Positions 55,466 through 64,000 of a stretch of 64,000 nt of DNA are shown piece by piece; position 1 is the stretch's first letter, and every line of letters begins with the position of its first letter. Made by a program: the position numbers and the translations under genes. The notes beneath the pieces are model-generated. The model was given only the letters and a program-made list of their open reading frames with translations, was not told the DNA's origin and did no database searches. Location: contig OY723276.1 of assembly GCA_963210315.1 (NCBI GenBank), positions 1,054,001 through 1,118,000 of the forward strand, written 5' to 3'. The DNA comes from Rhynchopus euleeides. Taxonomy: Eukaryota > Euglenozoa > Diplonemea > Diplonemida > Diplonemidae.

Positions 55466-57724
55466 ATGGAGCTCCCTTCGATCGATCCAATCGAGCCCGC
55501 GCCGTCCCCGACGGGGTCTACGGGGTCGGGGTCGGGGTCACTGATGAACAACCTGCGGAAGGAGTTTGAGAACAGCGCCATCAGGAAGCGCGATTGGAAG
55601 ACTGCGACACCTCTCCAATACAAGAGCGATGTCCGCAGCGTGTTCGGCTGGACCGATGCAACAGAGATCCACGACACTGAGGACGATGTGCAGCTCATCA
55701 GCCACGCTATGGGGGAGCACCAGGCAACCATGCCACGCCTGCCGGTTCCTGATTTGGATCACACGGGAAAGATGTTCCTGCGTTCCCTGGAGCCGCTGCT
55801 CTCTGCCGACGACTTCGACCAGGCCGAGGCTGAAATGACGTCCTTCATTGCCAACGAGGGGCCCATCCTGCAGGAGAAGCTCAAGCAGCGCTCACAGGAC
55901 ACCGAAGGGGTGTCCTCCTGGCTGGAGGAGTGGTGGGATGACTCCTACCTCTGCAGCCGCGACAGCATCGCAATCAACGTGAACTACTTCTTCGGGTTTG
56001 AGGACGATCCGGATCCGGAGAAGATGCACCAGATTGGGCGTGCTGCCTCCCTTCTGCACGGCGCGATGACCTTCTTCCACCGCTACGACAGCGAGACTCT
56101 CGACATGGATTTCGAGAGGTCGAAGCCGCTCTGCATGTCTCAGATGCGCCGCGTCTTCAGCGCCTCCCGCATCCCATCCATCTCGCGCGACCACATCGTG
56201 ACGTACCTCGGGCAGAAGAAGCTGTCCAAGGTGGAGCAGATCTCCAACACATCGTCGTACAGCGACGCCCAGGCGAAGCACATCATGGTGCTGTCGGGGT
56301 CGAAGTTCTTCTCCATCCGCGTCTTCAACGACGACGGCGAGGGTGGGGAACGCCTGCTGACGGTGCCGGAGCTGGAGGTGCTGCTGAACCAGGTGGTGGA
56401 GGTCAGCAAGCAGATCGGCAGTGGCATCCCAGTTGAAACGGCGACAGCGCTGAACAGAGATCAGTGGGCACGGCTGCGCGAGAGGCTGATCATCCACTCA
56501 GAGAGGAACAGGGAGACGCTGGACGCCATCCAGCAGGCACTGGCTGTGTGCGTCCTGGAGACGATGTCCCCTAACCACGACGAAGAGCTGTCGCGCCTGC
56601 TGCTGCACGGCGCAGGGGTGAACCGCTGGTTTGACCGTCACAACCTGATTGTGTGTGCTAACGGGAGGGCGGGGATCAACTTCGAGCACTCCGTGGGGGA
56701 CGGCGCGACGACGCTGCGTGTTGCGGATCAGATCTACACCCACTCCGTGACGCACGGGCGCAAGGCGGATGTGGTGGAGGCGGAGATGGCGAACACGTCC
56801 ATCCTCAAGGATGTGTCGATGCCCATCCCGCGCGGCTGGGTCCTCAACAAGCAGATCGAGGCGGAGCTGCGTGAGGCGCATGTACAGTTCAAGGAGAAGA
56901 TCCTGTCGACAGAGTCAGACGTCCTGCAGTTCCGGCAGTACGGAGGGCTGTTTGTCAAGCAGGTTGCAGGGATGTCGCCTGACGCCTTTGTGCAGGTCGC
57001 CATGCAGCTCGCTTACTACCGGTACTACGGCAGGTGCGATGCGACATATGAGGCGGCAAGCACGCGTTCCTTCTTCCACGGGAGGACCGAGGTGGTGCGC
57101 AGCGCGACGCCTGAGGTGGCGCACTTCTGTAAGACGGTGGACAACACGTCTCTGTCCCACCGTGTGGCGGGGCAGAAGCTGCCCACACAGCTGCGCCTGC
57201 TGAGGGAGGCTGTGCTGGCACACGTCGGGCTCATGAAGGAGGCCAAGCAGGCACAGGGCGTCGACCGCCACCTCCTCGGGCTGCGCATGATCTTCGAAGA
57301 CGATCGTGACACCTTCAAGTTTGACCTGCCAGCGCTCTTCCGCGGCAAGGGGTACCACAAGAGCAGCCACTGGAACCTGTCGACGTCGCACTGCGGGTCG
57401 CCCTCGCTCTCCATGTTCGGGTTTGGCCCTGTGGTGAACGACGGGTTCGGGGTGGGGTACATGATCCGGCAGGGGAGCATCAGCTTCAACATCACGGCGC
57501 ACTTCAACGAGCGGACCACGTCGTGCAAGGTGTTCGCCTCGCTGCTGGAGGAGTCGCTGCTGCACATGCGGGCCATCGTGCTGACAGACCCGGAGCGCAT
57601 TGCGGCAAACTCATCGAAGTCTCTCGAGTTCAACCACCCGACCTCCCACACGGACGACATGCTCGCAGAATGGCTGCGGACAGGCAGCCGCACAGCCTCC
57701 TTCAGGCCCAGCAGCAGGAAGTAA
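55466..57724 (+). CDS. Carnitine/choline O-acyltransferase family enzyme
   Basis: 752 residues from the ATG at 55466; an in-frame ATG at 55325 would add 47. Family features run in order: N-terminal LPVPDLDHTGKMFLRSLEPL, WWDDSYL near residue 156, catalytic His408 in NFEHSVGDG, the FHGRTEVVRS segment (Arg540), the Ser-Thr-Ser motif LSTSHCGSP (639-641), and FGFGPVVNDGFGVGYMI. Length and order fit carnitine acetyl/acyltransferases, which transfer acyl groups between CoA and carnitine. The usual Trp after EHS is Val here, and the STS motif is followed by His, not Gln, so acyl and acceptor preference are uncertain. No transmembrane pair as in outer-membrane CPT1 is visible, and the C-terminus SSRK is not a clear peroxisomal signal. 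Confidence 0.93.
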   Translation: MELPSIDPIEPAPSPTGSTGSGSGSLMNNLRKEFENSAIRKRDWKTATPLQYKSDVRSVFGWTDATEIHDTEDDVQLISHAMGEHQATMPRLPVPDLDHTGKMFLRSLEPLLSADDFDQAEAEMTSFIANEGPILQEKLKQRSQDTEGVSSWLEEWWDDSYLCSRDSIAINVNYFFGFEDDPDPEKMHQIGRAASLLHGAMTFFHRYDSETLDMDFERSKPLCMSQMRRVFSASRIPSISRDHIVTYLGQKKLSKVEQISNTSSYSDAQAKHIMVLSGSKFFSIRVFNDDGEGGERLLTVPELEVLLNQVVEVSKQIGSGIPVETATALNRDQWARLRERLIIHSERNRETLDAIQQALAVCVLETMSPNHDEELSRLLLHGAGVNRWFDRHNLIVCANGRAGINFEHSVGDGATTLRVADQIYTHSVTHGRKADVVEAEMANTSILKDVSMPIPRGWVLNKQIEAELREAHVQFKEKILSTESDVLQFRQYGGLFVKQVAGMSPDAFVQVAMQLAYYRYYGRCDATYEAASTRSFFHGRTEVVRSATPEVAHFCKTVDNTSLSHRVAGQKLPTQLRLLREAVLAHVGLMKEAKQAQGVDRHLLGLRMIFEDDRDTFKFDLPALFRGKGYHKSSHWNLSTSHCGSPSLSMFGFGPVVNDGFGVGYMIRQGSISFNITAHFNERTTSCKVFASLLEESLLHMRAIVLTDPERIAANSSKSLEFNHPTSHTDDMLAEWLRTGSRTASFRPSSRK

Positions 57725-57820
57725 CCATCTGCTGTGGTGTGGCCTTGCATGATGTGGGTTATTTCGATGAATAACCACCCATGTGTTGGCGTGGCGGGAC
57801 CAAAATATGTTGCATCCATC

Positions 57821-57916
57821 GGGGGCCTTCGCCTCTGTGCCAAACAGTGCTAGTTTTATTCTCATTGTTCTGTGAGACGACTCACTTCTTTTCTGCACTT
57901 CTGCGCGAAGGCCCCC
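57821..57916. repeat. Mini-hairpin repeat, complete copy
   Basis: GGGGGCCTTCGC at the left and GCGAAGGCCCCC at the right, with GTGAGACGACTCACTTCTTT inside. Same family as 27265 and 28060. Confidence 0.7.
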
Positions 57917-59394
57917 ACCCGGTCCTCTCTTCAAAATCCAAAAAAAATGAATAGTAACGCATAACAGAACGCCGGGGCGGGGGGAGGGGGGGGACGTGGG
58001 GGGTCGGCAGTCCTGACGTAGCAAACATCAAAAGCTGTTCTACGCCCCTTCAATGTGTGGTTCGTTGCGTGGTGTTTGTGTGTCTTTGCCTTGAAGGGGG
58101 GGGGGGTGGTGGTGGTGGTTTTGCTTTTTTCATACAACTCTTTCTCTTCATGGATCCGGCAGTGCAGCTGTGCGGGCGAATGCTCCCACCCAGAGAGTGT
58201 GCGCTGCCCCCCCCCCCCCCTCCCATCTCCCCCTCGCAAATGCTGTTTACAGCTGCCGGATGTGAAGCGCCATTTATCTCCTCATCCCCGACCTGTTGTG
58301 CCTATTCGCACACACCGCCCTATGGAGTGAAGAGCGGGGACGTCAGCTCTGCCCTGCACTCTGAGCACCTTACTTTTCACTAGCTACCTTGCTACATCTC
58401 GCCCCCACTCCCCCCGCCCCCACCCCCCAGCCGCGTGCCACCCGGGCCTGGCGTCCGCTCTTTCTCTTTTTGATTGCTTTGGCCTGCGAGAGAGAGCTGC
58501 GGGAGGGTGCGTGCCCAGTCGCATAAGCCCCTTTCTCCTACTCCGCACGATAAATCAAAAGGTCTTGGAGGTCACAGCGGGACAAGGGCCCCCAAAAAGA
58601 TTAAATTCTTCAAGGTTATGGGTGCCTTTTGACACCCAACAGGTTGAGGTACCCATAGGTTTCAAACGACAATATGATTTGGACACTCTCAACTTTAACC
58701 GACGCATTCTGGAATTGCATGGCACGGGCTGAGGGCCCCTGGCTCGCCGTCGCAAAGGCGGGTTGGCCTTAAGCTGCCCAACGAAGCAAAACCCACCTCC
58801 ACTTCTCCTCGGATGAACCGCATCTGCAGCGATGTGCACACGCAAGCCGGGAGAGGGGATGGTGGAAAAAAAAATAAAGAAGAAAACGGGAAACGCGCGG
58901 CCACCCCGAATCAAGCTGAAGAGGCGGTGCGCAGCTGTCAGCTCTGAAGGGCTGTGCTTACAGCGCCTCCACAACACCGGGGGGGGGGGGGGGAATCATA
59001 AATATTATACAGGCCCTGCCAGGAGGAAGGGGAGAAGAGGACCTTCGCTCTGTATCGACACACACACCGCTGTGCCAGTGCGTTGTTTGCCGCGGAGGGG
59101 GGGGGGGGATCACGCATTCCGCACGTTAGGGAGAGGAAGGCCGCCTCCCCTCGAACAGCATCTTCGCTCTCCGTGTCAGAGAGTGTGTGTCAAGAAAACT
59201 GTGCCACCACGTTGCCCGAGGCAGGCTGTATTTATTCCCGCTGGGTTCGATGGCGAAGAGCCTCCACCCCCCCCCCCCCTCCACCTGGCGTCCCTCACTC
59301 GATGTCTGCTGCAGCCCGTAGTCTTTCCAAGTTACACACACCACGGGTCTGTTCACTCTCTGGGGGGGGGCAGTGGAGATAATAATCAGACCCC

Positions 59395-59508
59395 GTGGGG
59401 GGTCCTCGCTACCAGTCACAGCTCGTCACAGCTCGTCAGTCAGTGAGGGGAAGTGGGCTGGAGCTCACTTTTTCTCACTCAGTCACATCTGGTAGCGAGG
59501 GCCCCCGT
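59395..59508. repeat. Mini-hairpin repeat (CCTCGCTACCAG family), copy 2
   Basis: Inverse of the copy at 28312-28412, with an extra short duplication CAGCTCGTCACAGCTCGTCA. Confidence 0.65.
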
Positions 59509-59529
59509 GACCCTTGATTCAAAAAAAAT

Positions 59530-59662
59530 CCAAAAAAAATCCATAAAAATCAATAAAAATCAATAAAAATCAATAAAAATCAATAAAAATCAATAAAAAT
59601 CAATAAAAATCAATAAAAATCAATAAAAATCAATAAAAATCAATAAAAATCAATAAAAATCA
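59530..59662. repeat. Decamer minisatellite CAATAAAAAT, about 12 units
   Basis: CAATAAAAAT is repeated head to tail, preceded by related CCATAAAAAT and AAAAAAAATC units. A shorter array of CCATAAAAAT lies at 60350-60415. Confidence 0.9.
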
Positions 59663-62600
59663 CTGGGCAGGAACCTAGGCGGGGAACACATGGCGCCCTT
59701 CATGCCTGACTATGCCCAGCCAGCCTGTGACCGTACTCGGCCCCTTCGCGGTGGCTCCAACAGGCACCAACAATCAACGGGGCTAGACCCTGCCCAACGC
59801 AGTGCACTATCCCTGGCCGAATCACACGAAGCCAACACTACGTACAGGCATACACAGTGTTGCATCCAACGACAGTCGGATTCAACCCGTAACAAGGCAC
59901 TGGCGGAGAAAGGCTTCTTCCCCTTCGAGTCTGTCGTATGTGTCTGAGCATCCGGAGCGGAGAAAGCTTGGTGGCGCTTCCCGCCTTGACCCAGCTCAGG
60001 CTGGTGACACCGCCTGGCACTGTTGACACCATCCGTGAGGCCCGTTCATCCACACCACACTACGGTCGCACAGATTTCCCCCCCTTGCGCGTCGGTTCTG
60101 GGTTATCGGCGCACTCCGAGTGCAAACGAGCAGCTTTCTCGACCAGGATGGTGTGCACACGTGAGGTGGGTGGGGAAGTTCCTGCAGGTCAGCCTGCTGC
60201 GCTAGCCCCACCAAACAGCCTCGGTGCGACGGACGCGCGCCGGCACCGGGCCCCCTCTCTAAAAAAATAAGGGAAGTCCCTGCAGACAAGGGGGGAATGG
60301 CGATTTCGCCAGATTTCCATGATTTTTATGGATTTTTCCCGCAAAAAAATCCATAAAAATCCATAAAAATCCATAAAAATCCATAAAAATCAAGTCAAAA
60401 AAATCCATAAAAATCAAGGGTCACACCACTGGGGGGGGGGGGGGGGGAGGCTCCGCTCTGACAGTGCCACTGTGTGTCCAAACTGTGTCACTTCACAGCC
60501 AGTGTTTGTGAGGCGGCAAACAACGTGGTCTGTTGTCGTCTGAGGGCGCGGGCAGGCAAGCGGGCGCGGGCGAGCCGGCCAGGGGCGCGGGGGTCTTCGC
60601 AGCGGAGTTCCCAGGGGTCCCAGAGCCAGGGGAGTAGGGCCGCCAGGGGAGCGAGATAGCCGTAGGTCGGCTCCCCCCCCCCCCCCCCCTACCCCCCTCT
60701 TTCCTTTCGCCCCTCCCCCCCCCCCCCCTCCCGTTCCCCACCCCCGTGCCCCCTTCCCCTTTCTTCCGGTGAATGCGCCAGCGGAGTCGGTCCACGCCCT
60801 CGCTGTCAGTCGCTTTCGCCTCTTCCCCCCTGCCCCCCCCCCCCTTTACCTCGCCCCCTTTTCCCCTCACCAGCGGGCTGCCCCTTGTGAATGGTAGATT
60901 TGCCTACAGCCCCTTGTTCATGCCGCCAGCACGGAGCCCCACGCAGCTCAACCCCGGCCAGTGCGCGGTTTGTTTGCCCTAGAGCTTTGTTGTTTGTGTA
61001 GTTCATGTTACAGTGCTAAGAGCCCGTAGAAGCAAAAGTAGAACCTGCTGCGCTAGCCCCACCAAGCAGCCACAGTACGACAGGACGCGCGCAGGCACCG
61101 GGCCCCCTTAAAAAAAAAAGCATGTGCATCAACAAGAGGGGGAGGGCAGACAGATGAAAAAGCCAACTCATTCAGGCAGGTTGGCTGAAACAGTAAAGCG
61201 TCGGCCCTGCCGGTGGGGGGTTGGCCTTCCCCTCAGCGGAAGATCCGTGCACAACATGTCGTTTTCCACCGAGATATTTCTCGGCGGCTTCTTCTGAGAG
61301 AATGTTTGATACGGCAGGTGCATCGCGCATCCAAAGATCGCACTGTGCCGCGGGTTACACTCCTTCAAAAAGATATGCCCAGCCATTCCCCCCCGGTGCT
61401 GATGATGGGTATCTTCTGCACACCATTGCCTGGTGTGTCCACATTGCACGCCAGGCTGGGAGCCGCCTATACCTGAAAAAAACAAGTCACAACCACCGGA
61501 ATGTGGAGGTTCCTGGTCATGCGATGAGGTCATGCTATATCGTCACAGGAGGTCTTCGCGACTCGATATATTTTATTTTACTGCAAACAGGGCACCTGCC
61601 TCCTGTTTTACTCTCCTAAAAAAACAGGAGGAAATGCATCAAAAACATCAATGCCCCCGTTGTCACCCTCCCCCCGAAGCGAAGACCCCCACAATGTCGG
61701 ATAAAACCACCATCTGGCAGCAATGCGGGCACATGCAGGCCCCAGAGTATGACCAGCACACCCCCCCCAGCCGCTTGGTTGTTGCCAAGGCAACAAAAAG
61801 CTCTGTGCTTCAGGGCCTTGTGCCTCAGGGCTTGTGCCACTTATGCGTTTCTTCTTTTCACCTTTCTCTTTTTTCTTCTTCCGGATCCACCCGAATAGCC
61901 CTTCTCTGAGGGGACGGCTGTTCGCTAGAGGTTCCCTCCCCCCTCCCCTCCTCGCAGGCGTGGCACATCGTGGGCACACCCACTGTGGCTTGTTCTTCTC
62001 CTTAGGGCACCACGTGTGCGGGGTGTGCGCGCTGGGTGCGCAGCGGTGCTCGCATGCAGGGGAGCAGCAGCAATCACGGGCCTCTTCCCCCTCCCCCCCG
62101 GGATCTGTTTTTCCACCCCTTCCTCCTGTGAGGCCCGAGCCAGGGCCTATATCCGTGTGTGTTGCGAGTGGTCCTGCATAATGCACGTCACCGCTCTCCT
62201 TGTTGTCTCCCCCATTTCCTCCATTTCGCATTGCTTTCCTCTAAGATGGACCATCGTGTATCTGTCTCAGGGCGGCTGCCGGTGTAGGGCCAGCCTATTG
62301 TTCAAAACTTGTTCAATGTTCGTTCTTCAGGGGTGGTTTTTTTTGTGTGCCTTTTTTTTGGTGTGGCTTCCAGATCCCGGACCCTGCGCTGCATTGGGAA
62401 CGGATGCAAGAAACAAAGAAAATGATAACCTGAGTGGTGCCCCTGATTTACCCCTTTTTCACTACGCACAAACTACGCAATCTGGGGGGGGGGTCTCGCT
62501 TTTTGGTCCCCCCCCAGTTTTTTTTGGTCCCCCTTTCTGTGTGGCTACTGAGACAGGACTGGAGGCACTGCGCTGACCGAGCAAAAAATTATTGCCAGAA

Positions 62601-62721
62601 CTCACTATACACCGTACGAAAGAACGCACGACATGTGGGGCGGGACTCCAGAAACACCTGGGCAAGGTTGCCCCATGCCCAGAAACACCTGAGAAGGAAG
62701 TGAGTTCCAGGAGCCGCGTAG

Positions 62722-63341
62722 AACACCCTCGAGATTGTGAATGATGATACGATCACAGCCTTCAGGGCGATGCGAGGTGCCACCCTGAAGGTGGCCCTTG
62801 ACATCAAGGAGAGCGTCGGCCGAGGGGTCGACGAAAAGCTGAAGAAGGCGCTACTGGCACTGGATCCCGCGGGGTATACGGAGGTCACCGCCACACAGGC
62901 AACCTCCGCTGACAACGTCCAGGAGACGTTATCCGAGGGGATCACAACGGCACTAGAGATCTGTGTCACGGGATCCAGGCGCCCACTCTCCCTCGACGGT
63001 CTGGGGATTGTTGTTGGGTATGGTGTCGTTTCCTGCAGCTGCAAAAAAGCGTAGCAACTGTGCTTCCTTCTTCCTTAATGATGCGTTGACGCTTCCACCC
63101 GGAGGAGCTGAAGCAGGCACCGCTTAATGATGCGTTGATGCTTCCACCCGACGAGCTGAAGCAGGCACCGCGCCAAAGGGCACCCCCAAAGAGACCTGCA
63201 AAGACTGCGTCGAAACCCGCACCGAAGGCTGCCAGCGCTGCAGCACCTGAAGAACCTGCAGCACCTGCAGCACCTGAAGCGCCTGCACCCTCACTGACCC
63301 CGGAACAGCAAGAACTCCTTGAGTTTGGGGTCCCGGCATAG
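62722..63341 (+). pseudogene. Broken gene remnant
   Basis: An open frame without a good ATG runs from about 62722 to 63054 (NTLEIVNDDTITAF, DIKESVGRGVDEKLKKALLA, then a run ending SCSCKKA). It is followed in another frame by a Pro/Ala/Lys-rich tail to 63341 (PPDELKQAPRQRAPPKRPAK, ending QQELLEFGVPA). Between them is a 49-base direct duplication (about 63076-63124 and 63125-63173; AATGATGCGTTGA then CTGAAGCAGGCACCGC), with the first unit shifted by one base. It reads like a gene damaged by slippage. Family unknown. Confidence 0.35.
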
Positions 63342-63404
63342 AGACAGAGAATGGCTGAGTAAATCAAAAAATGAGACCCCCCCCCCCCATTGTTGTTAGC
63401 CCCC

Positions 63405-63515
63405 ATTTAAAACTTTACGTTTTAAACGTTTTAAATGTTTTAAATGTTTTAAATTAAAACGCGTTTTAAATTAATTTAAAACGGAGTTTAAAACGGGGGT
63501 TAAAACAGGGCGTTT
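63405..63515. repeat. TTTTAAA palindromic repeat tract
   Basis: A run of TTTTAAA-centred palindromes (AACGTTTTAAATGTTTTAAA and variants) between a C run and ordinary sequence. Confidence 0.7.
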
Positions 63516-63633
63516 CTGTGGTGTTTTCACACCAAAAAAAAATTTTTCGGCCAAAATTTTTTTCCATGCCCCCTGAGGCCCCCCAGCTCATATTCTGGGT
63601 GATTATTCCTGCATTCCTGTCACAGCGGACACA

Positions 63634-63996
63634 TTATTGGTGGAAAATAGGTGGCACTGACGTTGTGGTGAGGGTTGCATCAATCGCACCGGCATCAGTT
63701 GGCACACCCCCTCCGTTGTTCTCAGGAATAATGCAGTTTGACATCAGCATATTTCTGGAGTGTCGAATCTTCATCTTGCATCACTCGATGTGCACCCTTT
63801 TGAGCTGAATCCATGATACAAAGTCGCAGGTTGAAGGCCGGATCACCATGATGGGGATGGCAATGGACCCAGCGAACTCCACCAGCTCCTTCGACAGTCC
63901 TGGAAGCACCTTCTGGAAAAGTTGCACAGTTCCAGTTGCCACCTGGAGCCTACCTTTGGCCTGCCCCTCTTTGAGAGGAGCATATCTGTATTCCCT
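63634..63996 (-). pseudogene. Minus-strand open frame with a single internal TGA
   Basis: Read on the minus strand from the right edge, 71 codons (REYRYAPLKEGQAKGRLQVA, then VQLFQKVLPGLSKELVEFAG, to LKRVHIE) end at a TGA at 63781-63783. The same frame continues CKMKIRHSRNMLMSNCIIPE to VPPIFHQ and a TAA at 63634-63636. A stop at 63997-63999 means there is no start in view. It has protein-like composition but is the only minus-strand candidate, and may be a mobile-element relic. Confidence 0.3.
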
Positions 63997-64000
63997 TTAC

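Larger units (their letters stand above)
57725..62570. other. Gene-poor repeat region
   Basis: It contains a complete mini-hairpin (57821-57916), another family hairpin (59395-59508), CAATAAAAAT minisatellites and long C/G runs. Two copies of a block with CTGCTGCGCTAGCCCCACCA and CGCGCGCAGGCACCGGGCCC lie at about 60190-60260 and 61000-61110; a third is at 42060-42140. No gene supported. Confidence 0.5.

Noticed and set aside
59530-59662. Regular short repeats considered as a CRISPR array
   Set aside because: Ten-base units with no spacers, in a eukaryotic sequence: a minisatellite.

Overview
The window is nuclear DNA of a unicellular eukaryote. It has long intron-poor coding regions with strong G/C preference at third positions, one clear GT-AG intron, long intergenic stretches full of C/G homopolymers and simple repeats, and many small DNA-transposon relics. 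All eleven protein genes I support lie on the + strand. Several starts are preceded by a long polypyrimidine run ending in AG. That layout is what polycistronic transcription with spliced-leader trans-splicing looks like in Euglenozoa (kinetoplastids, diplonemids, euglenids). A diplonemid-like protist is my best guess, but no spliced-leader gene, rRNA or tRNA is visible, so this is inference only.

Layout: (1) 2635-7762, a large secreted repeat protein of about 1,700 residues, broken by one apparent extra G in a G4 run. (2) 9.9-39 kb, five paralogous genes for a four-helix membrane protein (11052, 19108, 24532, 30224, 38410). They are separated by 5-8 kb spacers packed with foldback and TIR elements and other dispersed repeats. 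The last four share leader and 3'-flank sequence, so they arose by segmental duplication. The main differences among the family are in the N-terminus and the loop between helices 3 and 4. (3) 42-58 kb, ordinary cellular genes: an ankyrin/LRR protein with an LRRC47-like end, an alpha/beta hydrolase, a small conserved-looking protein, a BRCT...FHA protein whose FHA domain is split by an intron carrying a transposon, and a carnitine/choline acyltransferase. (4) 58-64 kb, repeats and two broken coding remnants.

Mobile DNA is the dominant theme. One 864-bp TIR family has a 9-bp target duplication and two oppositely oriented copies. A 1.18-kb foldback family also has two oppositely oriented, near-identical copies. 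There is a 1-kb AT-rich foldback directly upstream of the first membrane-protein gene. A 2.7-kb TIR element contains a lysine-rich ORF with a possible histone fold. A 746-bp element is bounded by TTAA. There is also a foldback built from CCGGACATGTCCGG palindromes, a 182-bp tandem array and several mini-hairpin families. No function is known to me for the four-helix family or for the large secreted protein.
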